Below are positions 32,747 through 43,977 of a stretch of DNA of 64,000 nt, piece by piece (positions within the stretch are counted from its first letter, which is position 1; each line of letters starts with the position of its first letter). The translations under genes and the position numbers were made by a program. Source of the stretch: Gremmenia infestans (lineage: Eukaryota > Ascomycota > Leotiomycetes > Helotiales > Hamatocanthoscyphaceae); NCBI GenBank assembly GCA_032629725.1, contig JAFEVB010000020.1, positions 1,094,560 to 1,158,559 of the forward strand. The letters run 5' to 3'. The notes beneath the pieces were generated by a model. That model did no database searches and was not told the origin of the DNA. It saw only the letters and a list, made by a program, of their open reading frames with translations.

Positions 32747-35700
32747 ATGGCATCCTCAAGATTGTCTCACAGAGATTCAGAAACTATGGGACAATGGCTG
32801 CAGTCATCCACATCCACATCCACATACAATGGGGCGGCTTGGTACGGAATGTTTGCCGTCGCCAGCTCTTTGTTACTTGTGTCTGCTTTACTGGCAGGTC
32901 TCACCCTGGCAATCTGCGGCCTTGATCCCACATGGTTGCACCTGAGGAGCGTTACTGGAACGGCAAACGAAAGGTATGCTTGCTGCCTTGCACTTCCTGC
33001 ATCCATCACATAACGATATCGTAGGAAACGGGCGACCAGGATCAAGAAAATGAAGCAAAATGGAACTTGGCTGTTGTGTGAGGACCCTTGCGTTGCCATG
33101 AATATAATGTTTGTAACTGACTAGGACATTTAGGCTCTTTGATTATATGCTCTGTAGCCTCCGGCGAATCCCTCCCTATTGTTATCGAGGGTCTTTGCCC
33201 TAGCAGCAATCCATTAATACCAATTCTCATATCCACCATTTCGATGGGCATCTTTGCGGAAATCCTTCCACAATACATTGTCCCTCAACACGCAATCGCC
33301 TGGGGTTATTACTGCTGGCCTCTCATGATGGCATGCATGTGGCTCACGGCAATTGTCAGCTATCCTCTCGCCTTACTACTCGACTACCTCTTTGGTGCCC
33401 ATAAAGACTTATACGGGGATCTTACGAACGACCAATTGGCTACCCTCATTAAATCCCAGGAGAGGTCGGAAAATAATCCTAATGGTAAACTGGGTACTCA
33501 TGCCACCCGTAAGTAATCCATTCGGAGGAATGCCTCCCACCTAGCACAACTCAGGAGTAGTTCACTCTAGAAATGTCTCATGGGTCGAATACTCCCAAAA
33601 CATTGTCACAATCACCTCACAAAGATTACAATTCCCGGCAATACTAACTCCAATATCCTAACTATAGGTGTAGTACTAGGTGCTTTGAAACTTGATGGGC
33701 GTCGAATCGATCGCGTTGTTCCTGATGTTCCAAAACAAGCTTCCGATGGTGACGAGAAGGACGTCGAAAAAGCCGAATTCTTGGTTGTTCAGGGGATGAT
33801 AGTCAAATGGTGTGCTGTCAAAACAATTGACATCAACCAAGCGATCAATCAGGAGTTCATCGACAAAATCAAAAGCTGGTCTTACAGTAGAATCCCTGTC
33901 ATCGGACAGAGCGAAAAGAAGGCAGCTGAGTCTGAAATTTGGGATGGGACTCGGATTTTCGGCTTTCTACACACGAAGGTAAGTGTTTGCTCTCACACTT
34001 GTGCACCCGTTCTTTATTGCTATGCACAAGTCTAAGGTGCCCGCCATACCCTACCTACCCTTCTTCCCACTCAAAGGATCCTCGTCGGCTTCAAGGAATC
34101 GAGGAAGAATGACACCATTGATATTCGCCGAGGTCTAGAAGAAAAAGTACTTTGCTAAGGACACCCCGCAGAACCTAGTTGGCATCGATTTGAAAACCCT
34201 CCAAGAGGGTGGCATGATTTTGCATGTCAAAGACTTGCCGCTGTATCCAATACCAATCGTACGAGATAGTATGTCCGTATATGAGCTTTTAGACTTGTTC
34301 CAGCTTGGAATGTCAAGGTAGTCCAGCGTCCACAGGTTTTATGACAAACCCTAACAGCCTGCAGAATCGCCGTCGTCGTGTCACACTCCCCGGCTACGTA
34401 TACTTCATCTGCGAACTATCTCAACGCCAAGCTCGACAACTCGCCCGCGGGCTCAGTACCAAGATGGACTGCTAGAACCACAGGCGAACCTCAACCCACG
34501 TTGCGAATTGGTAACAGTGGCGACTGGGCTACGGATACTCTTGAGGCCGCTAAAGCAAACATCGAAGATTGCGACTACAAAGTTCTTGGCATTAGGTCTC
34601 CTAAGCCTATTGGCATTATTACCTTTGAAGATGTCATTGATACAATTCTTCAGAAAACTAGCCAGGACGAGAAAGATTACTTTGACCGTGGTTCTCAGTT
34701 GCCGCTGACCAAGACCAAGAAATTGGGCGATGGCGCTCCGAATTCGCCTTTGGTCCGGCCACAAGACGTCTACTCGCCAAAGTCTAAGCATGTAAAGAAT
34801 AAATTACGAAAAGCGCCGAACCATAATATCAAAAGCATCCCTGCTGACGGAGCTCCGAGCTCCGTGCGAGACACCACGCTGTTGGCTACCGTGCGAAGGC
34901 GTAATGTTTCTAGGAATGCGCAGGTAGCTGCTGTGGATGGGGCCAACGATGACCATAGCTCTTACACGCAGAACAGTCGAGGTGGCTTCCACGAATCTGG
35001 TTCATCTTGTGAAAACGGCAGAGTGTTGATGCCGAACGATGTCGCGCAGCTACGCAGTCGCTCCCCAGCCATCGTTGAAAGCCCGCATGTAGATGTCAAC
35101 GCTGGAACTTACAGCCTGCCTTCTCGCAGAGTCGACTCGACCTTCACATTAGTTGGCCTGACGCCAATATTGAGACGTGTCAGTGCTGCGCCGAGGCTCC
35201 CCAATAGCCTTCGCCGAGTTACTCCCTTTTCAAGACACAATTATTCCAGCTACGAAAGAATGGTGGACACTGCAGAGGAGAATGGATGCCCAATGATTTT
35301 CACGTCACCAAAAGTAGCAGCTCAGAACCCGATCACAGATCCAATCAAAGTCGTGAGATCGGACTGCGTCGGTGATGCCCCTTGCCTTGATGCCGACAAT
35401 GCCAGCAGCATCTTAAAGGCTGCCCATGACAGCCAATGGGCAAGTACGGGCGACACTACATCCTTAAGTTACTGGTACAGTGAAGAAACCAGCCGTCGTC
35501 GTGACGAAACCCCAAAGGCAGAAGCCAGTACTCAGGGCGAGAGGCTATTTCCAAGCGGCGGCGAAGAAGACAGAGCCTTCAAATCCTCGTATGACGGCTT
35601 CCCACCAGAGCTACTTGACTTGGAGTATGACAAAGAGAACCGTCTGCCGAACTACGCTTCGAAGACTCTTCCGCGCATGCAAGGTCTCGTAAATTCAGGA

Positions 35701-35835
35701 AGTGAAGATGGTCAGCCACCCAGCAGAGAAAAGAGCTTCCATGATGATAGGGCCTTACTTCCCAGTCAGCGCAGGGCTCTCGACAGCAGCGCTACGAATG
35801 TTGGGGGAGCACGGAGCTCAAGCCTGTGGTTCTAA
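32747..35835 (+). CDS. CNNM/Mam3-like DUF21-CBS membrane protein
   Basis: Predicted vacuolar or plasma-membrane protein of the CNNM/Mam3/CorC class, linked to Mg2+ and metal homeostasis (family knowledge). Six exons (32747-32973, 33025-33077, 33134-33508, 33668-33978, 34172-34317, 34365-35835) keep one frame of 860 aa. The DUF21 domain covers roughly residues 35-190: LLAGLTLAICGLD, LHLRSVTGTANERKRA, ICSVASGESLPIVIEG, GIFAEILPQYIVPQHAIAWG. A CBS pair follows: IDINQAINQEFIDKI, YSRIPVIG, IFGFLHTKNLVGID, SVYELLDLFQLGMSRIAVVV, IGIITFEDVIDTIL. The remaining 380 residues are disordered and Ser/Arg/Asp-rich. Introns 3 and 5 are long (159 and 193 nt), but the joins fit the family exactly. A TCCACA microrepeat in exon 1 encodes a Ser-Thr run. 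Confidence 0.9.
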
Positions 35836-36087
35836 CGGCGGTCAATCAGGCGCGCTCCTGTCGCCTTTCTCAAAACCATCGGCCCGTCAAAAAGACAGTA
35901 GAGCGTTGAAAGTTTGGGGACTCCATTGATCCTGCAGTTTGAACTGGAATTACATATGCTTTTGTGGCCGAATGGGGATGAAAGAAATGGATCGGATCAA
36001 AGACTTACGGAGTTCTCTCATTATACAACAGGGTCCACGTGTGACCTAGACACACATACTCTTACTTGGGTGGTTTTTGCTTTATTA

Positions 36088-37836
36088 TTAAGCTGCGGAG
36101 CTTTCATTGTGTATTCTATTGATAGTGACCTGCAAAAGCAGGCGGATTTGTTCCCAACGCTCGCTCAAGGTCTCTTGACCAGCAAGCTCAGAATCGAGTT
36201 TCGATACTTTTACAAGCATCTCTGAAACGTGACTATTAAATTCCAACAGCACCTTGACCACTAATTGATCCACAGTCGCCTGAATCACCTCCCCATCATC
36301 TAACCCATCGATACTCCTATGCCATTTCTTCGGCGAAAGACATAGGATTCTCAATGCTATTTCTGTTCGATAACAGACACCATTTATGTCTAGGACATAT
36401 TTCCCCAGAAAGCCAGCCGCTTCCAAGTCATCCTTTTGTTTGTTGGAGAAGAGTGGCAGGATGAATTGGTCAAGCGAGACCTGGTCCGAGGCGTTCTCGG
36501 GGAAGATAAATCCATACTCGGCAAGCAAAAAGTCGTTGCTGTGCATTCCGTAGCTGATGTTGATTTCAGACCCCTTTTTAATAGGGGTGCAGGTGCTGAT
36601 TTGATAGGCATTGGCATTGAACGAGACATTGCAGCCATTAGAGGAGTGATTAAAGTAATCTGCGAAGGGGTTTAGGGCCTAGAGGATAGGTGTTAGGATT
36701 GTCTGTCTATCTACAGCAAGTGGCATAGAAGATATCATAATGTTTTCACCTCAGATGAGCGATTACAGGGCACGGGAGTGAGTCGCCGGCGTCTCTGTCC
36801 CAGGAAAGCGCCGTGTGATGTTGTCTAGAAGTACTAGAATCTGGGGGTTTCCTGAAGTCCCGAAATTGCTCATTTGAAGTGGGACATTATGATATCCCAT
36901 ATGCCAATCAACTCGGTAGTTGGAGAAGGGGCTGTACTGACCATACAATCATCAGGAGTAGGTTGTATCTTCGTTTTTTTCGGATCAAGGAAGTAAAACG
37001 TCCTTGTGTTGACTACCAGCCAATTGTAAAGATACTTCTCGTATTCCATTTCCGGGAAAGCCTTTGAAACGGCTGCCCAGTCCAAGGACAACTTTTCCTT
37101 TTGGTTCTCTAGGAGAGCTTGAGATGCTTCCGGGAGGAGATGCTGTAATTTCGTATTCCATAACAAAGGCATTGATTCTGTGAAGTCCTCTTGAGTCGGG
37201 AGAACTTTCTGCCAGCAAGCATATGTGGCTGTGGTGTCGAGAGAAAGTTCTGCAGCTAAAAGGCCATGTACGGTAATGGCTCCAATCTTGCTCGAGATAT
37301 ACTTCGGGACCGTGTGTACGGTTCTGAGAGCAGCAAGGGGAACTTTGACTAATGTTTCTCCTACCTGTCACGGGTTTTAGCAACCATCCAATAAAACATC
37401 CATTTGCTGTAGCGAGTAAGAGTAACGAATAGAACATTGCAAACTTTGGGCCAGACTTCTCAACTGAGAATTCACACGCTACGATTGGACAAATATTACG
37501 ATATTGTATATGCCAACCGATAGTTATTCAAAAGAGGCACTGATGATCTTGGTCTGAGTTACTGGTATTCATGGAAATCGAAATTAGGCTGGCAAGAAAC
37601 TAATGCTCCTGAAATAGATACTTTAGTTGCAATGTAGAATTCGAGATGCAATACATATGAAACGAATAGCCCCAAAATCATCACGAGGGCGACAGATAGA
37701 CGGAACTTTGTCATACCTTGAGGTTTTTCTCGGCTACTATCCCTAGTCCCTTGCCAGGAAATCTGTGTGGTGCAACGCCATTGATCTCAACGTTTTGAGT
37801 GAGCGCCCATTGCGTAAATTGCCGGTGGGCGTTCAT
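36088..37836 (-). CDS. SET-domain protein lysine methyltransferase (LSMT/Rkm-like)
   Basis: SAM-dependent lysine methyltransferase of the Rubisco-LSMT-like group, which in yeast modify ribosomal proteins. Three exons (37717-37836, 36942-37364, 36088-36678) sum to 377 aa. The split SET domain starts with NGVAPHRFPGKGLGIVAEKNL, then GETLVKVPLAALRTV. The catalytic end is ALNPFADYFNHS and GSEINISYGMHSNDFLLAEYGF; NHS and ISYG are the SAM and catalytic motifs. A helical substrate-binding C-domain follows (VSLDQFILPLFSNKQKDDLE). The two introns are unusually long for this locus (352 and 263 nt), yet both joins are in phase 0 and restore KV-GETL and DDCM-ALNPF. The target protein is unknown. Confidence 0.88.
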
Positions 37837-38235
37837 GTCCTATATTTTAACGGACAAGGTGTAATGGGGAACAGGTGGTATTTGAACGAGGGTGCGTTAT
37901 GGAGGAGACCGTTGTCTTGTCGGATGTTTCGAGGTTGTCAAGCAGGAGGGAGGTTAAAGGATGAAAGAGTGGTTACAAGTACCTACTACGCTAGCAATCA
38001 TGTTCAATTATTGGAATGCTGGAAAACAAAAAACAAAAATCATTATTACGAGTATTACATATGATTACAATGGACGCCAAAAGCGGAAACGTTCCGCTTG
38101 CATCCGAGCTCTCTGCTATGAGTAGTAGTATTGTACGACTTCTGAGCTGATTCCTCCAGATGCAAGCAGGAAGGACTTTCTACTTTACAAAAGCACCAAC
38201 TGATGTATCTATCTACAGTACCATAGAAACCAGAA
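37837..38235. promoter_or_regulatory. Divergent promoter of SET gene and COQ4
   Basis: A 399-bp interval between two divergent start codons. No recognised element beyond AT-rich stretches near 38025-38060. Confidence 0.4.
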
Positions 38236-39161
38236 ATGGCCCTTTTCTTGCGACAATCGCCATTGAGGACCCGTCTTCCCGCCGAGTTGCTCACAGCCTG
38301 CACAATCTCTCTGAACTCTCGAAGCTTTGGCGTCCTCAATCGACCCCCTCCCAACTACGAAGGTCATGTTCCTCTTACAAGGGTGGAGAGAGCTGGGCTC
38401 GCTGTAGGCTCTGCAGTCATGTCTTGGCTCAATCCCCGGCGAGGAGGTATTCTGCACTTCAAGAACCCCTCACTTCTTCGCTGACCATATCTGCAGACCT
38501 GATAGCAGCACTCGGAGAAGCAACTGCCACACCATACTTCATCTACCGCCTGCGTGATGCAATGCTAGCCTCACCAACAGGCCGACGTATCCTTCATGAC
38601 CGTCCGCGCATCTCCTCTACGACCCTGTCCATGGATTACCTGCGCGGGCTACCCGCCAATACCGTAGGGCGAGCATATGCAGACTGGTTAGATCGCGAAG
38701 GAGTCTCACCTGATACCCGGAACAGTGTCAAATATATCGATGACGAGGAGTGTGCGTATGTGATGCAAAGGTATCGGGAATGCCATGACTTCTATCATGC
38801 TTTGACGGGACTTCCAGTCATGGTTGAGGGGGAGGTTGCCTTGAAGGCTTTCGAATTCGCCAATACCCTTCTTCCAATGACAGGCTTAAGTATGTTTGCT
38901 GTGACTAGGCTGAAGCCAGCGGAAAGGCAGAGATTCTTTACTATCTACCTTCCTTGGGCGATTAGTAATGGACTGAGGAGCAAAGACGTTATAAATGTTT
39001 ACTGGGAGGAACAGCTGGAAAGGGACGTCGAGGAATTAAGGAACGAGTTGTGTATCGAGAAGCCAGTTGATTTAAGGGATATCAGGAAGAAAGACCGCGC
39101 CAGGAGAAAGGCAGAGAAGGAGGCGAAGGAACGATCTAGTGACAGCCTGGGTATCAATTGA
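38236..39161 (+). CDS. COQ4: Ubiquinone biosynthesis protein Coq4
   Basis: Mitochondrial matrix-side inner membrane protein that organises the CoQ synthome and acts at the C1 decarboxylation/hydroxylation step of ubiquinone synthesis. Two exons (38236-38446, 38497-39161) sum to 291 aa. The N-terminus is an Arg/Ser/Leu-rich mitochondrial presequence (FLRQSPLRTRLPAELL). Conserved blocks: YEGHVPLTRVERAGLAVGSA, LNPRRGDLIAALGEAT across the join, SMDYLRGLPANTVGRAYADW, then the metal-binding HDFYHALTG near residues 165-173 with the downstream Glu of GEVALKAFEFANT. The C-terminal end is a basic helix (KKDRARRKAEKEAKE). The longer frame from 38160 reads through the intron and was rejected. Confidence 0.96.
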
Positions 39162-39286
39162 GATGCTTTTTAAGGGAGATATCATAGAGCTGCACGCCAT
39201 AGAAAGACTCCAAATTCCACTTCACAAACCCAACGAAATGAGGGCCTTTCGCTTGTTTCCCCCTCCTAAACGCCTTTATGCAGTGC

Positions 39287-39840
39287 TTATAGGTCAAGCA
39301 AGTCGTCGTCGTCGTCATCCCATCCACCCTTCCTCCTACTAACTACAATCTTCTCCTCCTCTTTCTTCTCCGCCACTGCGTTTAGCAGCTCCTTTAACTG
39401 CTCCTCGGTGACCTTCGCTCGCAGCTGCCCCGACCTTGCCAGCGTAATCAACCTGTTCTCCACGTCTGCGGCCCTTGATTCTTTAACCATTCGTATGCGT
39501 CCTAAACGATCTGCTGCTTCTGGCTCGAGAATTTGGCTCAAGATCGACTGACGTGCTTCAGCTGGGCAAAAGTCAGATTTCGTGCTTCGTGATTAGGGAA
39601 AAGGCTTGCCTTCTTGTTGCCTTGGATATTGTCAGTACGAATTCCTTGAATGAGAGTATACGGGTAATTTACTGTCTGTCATCTTGTCCGCCGCCGCTGC
39701 TTCCCGCCCCACCACCTCCTCCTCCACCTTGGGACTTGAGCTGCTCGAGTCGAGCCTTTCTGATCTAAAGTGCTCTCGTTAGCTCACATCCTGTTGTTAG
39801 ACGCATGTATGTATACCTGTGCTAAATCGTCGTCTTCCAT
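39287..39840 (-). CDS. PDCD5 homolog with an 11-nt microexon
   Basis: Small conserved DNA-binding/apoptosis-associated protein of the PDCD5 family (helical bundle, nuclear and cytosolic). Four exons are needed: 39817-39840, 39673-39764, 39610-39620 and 39287-39561, total 133 aa. Exon 1 encodes MEDDDLAQ; exon 2 IRKARLEQLKSQ and a Gly/Ser run. The 11-nt exon 3 supplies QQE, giving DDRQQQEAEARQSILSQIL, which matches the family. The intron after it starts with GC (GCAAGC) instead of GT. The core then reads EPEAADRLGRIRMVKESRA and AEKKEEEKIVVSRRKGGWDDDDDDLLDL. Without the microexon no GT-AG join keeps the frame. It is tail-to-tail with COQ4 (125 bp). Confidence 0.9.
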
Positions 39841-40286
39841 GATTTAAGTGTTGTGTGTTGCTAAGTAATCGCAATCACACAAACGGCTTCGTAAAAGTTT
39901 GGTGATGAGGGGCAGCCTTGTCATACAGTAAGTTGTAAGATCAGCGCTTTTCGCGCTAGTGAGACGTGCATCAACCCTTCTTTGCATCTTCCAGCGCAAT
40001 TTTACACCACAACTGCAATAGTAGAAATAAACTAAAGACAGCTCTAAGATCATCTTAATTAAGGGACTATTTCAAAGTCTTAGATGCTATGTCTCTTAAC
40101 GCAGTAAATCTCACCAAAACAACGGAAGGTTCCCGTGAGATCAGTGTTTCTAGAAAAATGGTAGGACTATTATTCTATAAAGTTGACTTTGTGTAATCAC
40201 ATATCAAAGTCTTTTTCTACAACCCTCACCACACATGACCGGGTGGAAACGGCAGACCTGCTCTAGCTTCCCTCGTGAGACTCATC
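39841..40286. other. Intergenic, no gene recognised
   Basis: Promoter side of the PDCD5 gene and upstream of the methyltransferase relic. Nothing else identified. Confidence 0.45.
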
Positions 40287-41010
40287 ATGTCCAGACCAAA
40301 CGGACTCGAGACCGTCCAGTCTATATACGATAACCGTGCTTCTATCTCCGACCAAGAAGTATGCTTTCATCTCCGCCAAGCAGCAGACTACCTAGATTGG
40401 ATGTCTCTCAAGCCTGGTGGCAATGTCCTAGGTATAATACTAGAGCCATTACCGTTCTAGCAATACACGCCGTAGGTCCCTCCGGAAACATGGTAGGTGT
40501 TGATATAGTGGTATCAGTCTTTTCATAGCAAGGCCAAAATCAGAAAATTCCTGCTTGAATTTGACGGCCTTTCAGCACGATGCCAGCCTCCTTGTCGGGG
40601 TCGATGAAATACATGAAGCTTTATTTGACGCTGCCACCTGTGCTTCTGCTCTTTCTGGCTAGAGGATACATTGGCAGCTGTGAAGAGCTGGGCGAAGCTG
40701 CTGAAAGCAGGGAAAAGAGTCATATGTGATGTGCCGACGCGCGATAGCATGATCCCAGGAACAGTACCCGACTGGGTTGCGCAGGAGCTCATACTGCGTA
40801 CAACCGGACTATGTTCTTTTCTGTTGTATCGGTAGAGCACTTACTCACTGATGTGGGGCTTGATGCAGAGGCTTTTTAGCACTGAATATTACGGAAAATG
40901 CGAGAGCTGGACGCTGGGATTAAGGACAGTTGTTGATGATATGGTGGCTTAGAAGGAAGAGTTTAAAGGGAAGTACAAGTAGTTTATTCGGGGTTCCGAA
41001 AGGGTAGCTT
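40287..41010 (+). pseudogene. SAM-dependent methyltransferase pseudogene
   Basis: Remains of a class I (type 11) methyltransferase. It begins well with ATG at 40287 and QEVCFHLRQAADYLDWMSLKPGGNVL. The glycine-rich SAM motif then collapses: LDxGxG is missing and the frame shifts into AITVLAIHAVGPSGNMVGVDI. Another shift gives FQHDASLLVGVDEIHEALFDAATCASALS, ended by TAG. A further frame carries LEDTLAAVKSWAKLLKAGKRVICDVPTRDSMIPG and stops at about 40833. Weak C-terminal similarity (EEFKGKYK) continues to near 41000. At least two indels plus stops cannot all be removed by GT-AG introns, although some could. No function is expected. Confidence 0.8.
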
Positions 41011-41270
41011 CGAGGGAGGTCTATTGTAGAGACGAGGGATCTCGAAGATAGAACAGTTACGAATTATTTGAGATTCCATGTGGGTGTAGGAAAGAAGTCG
41101 TTAAGGGTGAAATGTGTCAAAATCAGTAGAAGGCAAATACAAATTGGAGATAACGAAAGGTATAGTAATGAAAGAGCGGTATTGTCTCTTGATTAAAAGC
41201 TAGTTTACACTTTGTTCTCCCCAGTAATGCAACCCTCTCGCTATGCGCTTCAAAATGGAGTAGGACGATT

Positions 41271-41845
41271 CTAGTATTGGCTGGCAGCGCTCTGGCAAGC
41301 TTTCTAGACTGGAAGTTAGAATTTCTCCTTGTAAACTCTAAAAGATAACATACCAACTGCTCCAAGTACCAACTGCATGTCTGCAAGTCACCCTGGTTCT
41401 CATTCATGCACTTTGTGAACTGCTGTGCGTCCATGTCGCAGCTTTTTGTACCCCAATTGTTCTGAGCTGCCTGCCCGTTTTGAGAAGCCACGGCACCGTT
41501 GTCTGCTGGTTGTTCAGCTGGCTGGCTTGACCCTCCACCAAAGAAACCTCCGATTGCGTGGCCAATTGAGGATCCGACGGCAACACCTCTGGCATTTTGT
41601 TAGGGATATCCGATGCTGTGGGATTGTACACGTCATACTTACGCTGCAGTGCTAGCCATCTGACCGAAAAGACCTGGTCCGGCGGAACCCTGTTGCGCCG
41701 CAGGAGGAGGAGCCTGTTGCTGTGGTGGATGGGCTGCGGTGGTCGCAGGGCGAGTCTGTTGCTGAGGAGGCGCTGCTGGTCTTTTTGGGGCGACGGTTGG
41801 GCGAGAAGGAGCTCGGCCACCTCCTGATCTTCCTTGACGGGCCAT
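41271..41845 (-). CDS. MIX17: CHCH-domain mitochondrial protein Mix17 (CHCHD2/10-like)
   Basis: Intermembrane-space twin CX9C protein imported by Mia40; homologs are CHCHD2/CHCHD10 and yeast Mix17. Three exons (41643-41845, 41354-41588, 41271-41303) sum to 156 aa. The N-terminus is Pro/Gln/Ala-rich (PQQQTRPATTAAHPPQQQ). A hydrophobic Gly-rich central segment follows (GVAVGSSIGHAIGGFFGGG). The CHCH has C-MDAQQFTK-C and, after the join, C-SWYLEQLKA-C, so the last 33-nt exon supplies the fourth Cys (KACQSAASQY). Reading through the last intron would lose that Cys. The start ATG at 41845 follows MARQGRSGGGRAPSR, an amphipathic Arg-rich presequence type. Confidence 0.94.
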
Positions 41846-42367
41846 ACTGAATAGTGTGGGTTTAACGGTCGGGTTTGGTGAGATTGGATGGTTGTGGAGA
41901 GTGTTGTTGTAGAAGATTGCTTAAAGTTGAAGATGTACTCGAGGAGAGAAATAGGTACGGTGGGTCAACAAGGAAGGAAGCTCCTCTCGGCACTAGCGGC
42001 GAACTTTTACCGGACAGTGGGAATAACATCCCATCCCGAGGCAAAAAGAATGGCACTCCCCCTTCACTTTTTCATTCACTCAGTCCTAGTCTTATCACAA
42101 ACTAATAGTAGTATTTCAGGTATGAAAGTGAGGACAAGTGTAGTAATCATATGTGGGTTTAATGTTTGTTACTGATTCCTGTAACCAATGTCAAGCCCCA
42201 GCAGCTATGTTCAAAGAAAGCAAGCCTGTCGTCTCGAAATCCTCAACAACCTTAGTTCAACGCCAATGTCAAATATGCTCAGGAGAATCACTCCTAAAGG
42301 CATTACTGGCCCGAACGCCATGCCACCAAGTATACCCCAAATCGTCAAGTCATGTGCTTCGTGTCAA
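41846..42367. other. Intergenic, no gene recognised
   Basis: Promoter of MIX17 and 3' side of the C1D gene. ORFs overlap but show no family features. Confidence 0.5.
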
Positions 42368-43291
42368 TCACTCCCCTTTATCTTTCTTAGTCCTCTTTTC
42401 CTTACTTTTCTTCTTTTCCTTCTTCGTGTCCTTCTTCTTGGGCTTCCCAGTAGAAGTAGATCCATCATCTGCCGTAAGTGAGTCCTGACCCTTACCCACC
42501 TTGCGCTTCTTCCTCGACCTGCTTTTCCGAGGAACAGGAGCTTGATTGACGCTTTCCGCAGAGGAATCCGAATCTGAATCCGACGATTCTTCAGCAGCCT
42601 TTCCTTCCTCATTCTTTCCCTCTACCCCATCAGACTTTCGCTTTTTCGCGTTCTGTCTCTCTTCAATCTGTTTGTTCAGTTCGTCGAACTTGATATGGGC
42701 TCTAACTTTTTCTTTGGCCTTTAGCTCTGCTGCTAACAGGGCGTCTTTTTTGGAAGCTGTCTATGGGACGTCAGCACATGTATAACAAGAGCAAAACAAC
42801 AAACGACAGGACGTGTGATGAGAATTCAAGCTTGAGCCCAACGAAGGTTGGTGATTCACAGAAAGCAGAGATGGAAAAAAAAACACACCAAGTCCGGCTC
42901 CAGGAACCTTCTTGCAACTGCCTTGTCAATAGTCACCGTTCTCGTAGTAGAGGGAGGCGTTTCAGTCATCTTGATTTTATCAAAGTACTGCTTGACTCTG
43001 GTGAGCTCGGTAAAGACAGGATGTTCGCGCGCCTTGATGCCATGGAGTCGTAGATATGCTAGCATGCATGCCAGTTAGAAAAGCAAATGAAGTAGATGGG
43101 TGGAACGCACAGAACAATAGAGACTCAATGGCGTAGGTGACGAGGGTATAGAGCTTGGCTTTGTCTAGCAAGGGGAGCTTGGAAGATGTTTCTGCCAGAG
43201 CCGCCTTGAGCAGCGGGGCGAGAGCTTCGTCCAGATCATCGACCTCATCATCCAACTGGTCGAGAAGCGACAAGACCTTTGAGGAGTCCAT
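42368..43291 (-). CDS. LRP1: Exosome cofactor C1D/Lrp1 (Rrp47) homolog
   Basis: Nuclear RNA-binding cofactor of Rrp6 in the exosome, for rRNA and snoRNA 3' processing. Three exons (43111-43291, 42889-43058, 42368-42760) sum to 247 aa. The Sas10/C1D domain is N-terminal: LLDQLDDEVDDLDEAL, LDKAKLYTLVTYAIESLLFSYLRLHG and HPVFTELTRVKQYFDKI. It is followed by the short helix TIDKAVARRFLEPDL. The C-terminal half is charged and low-complexity, with Ser/Asp clusters (ESSDSDSDSS) and Lys tracts (KPKKKDTKKEKKK), typical of nucleolar RNA binders. A TTG-initiated extension beyond 43291 was not used. Confidence 0.9.
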
Positions 43292-43977
43292 TATCGCGAT
43301 GTTGATCTGCTGCAAGATAATCAATGGCCTTGTGCTGTCTTGCAATTGTCTTTGGAATAAATTGAACTGAAGCTTCCTTCACAAGTCGTTCCGTGCCTTG
43401 CAGCCCTTGCCTTGCTCGAACTTTTTTGACGATGCGGCCGCTGGGCTGAGACGCGTGCAGGGATATTGACTTTGTGCATTGTACAAGGATCATCGAAGCT
43501 TTTTATTTCTGTCCGTCCCGTCCGTCGCCGTCAAATCTCAACCCAACGACAATCTCTGAATTTGCAATCTTTTATTCATTGACGTCTTGCATTTTCCACC
43601 ATCGTCCTCTTCTTTCACCCATCTTCCCTTTGGTGATCCTTGAGTTGCATCATCTCGAGACCGCTTGTATTATTATACGACGATCCGACCTTCACGAGCC
43701 ACGCTTTAACACTTGACTACTCGCCTCCTTATCTGAACTTCACTTTACGACTTTTTCCTTGCCATCCTCCATGCTCACATAGACGCCCCTCGGCCGGCGC
43801 ACACTCTGAGTCGCCTGGACTACTGTGCCATGAATCGATTCCAATAACTACCGATAATCGTTCATCCTGTCTCTTCAAATTTGCGGCCGTCCGCTGTTGC
43901 GGGTGTTTCCTAGAATACCTCGTAACCTCCAATGGCCCTGCAATAACCTTTATGATGGCCGGGTGGCTATTGGATGC

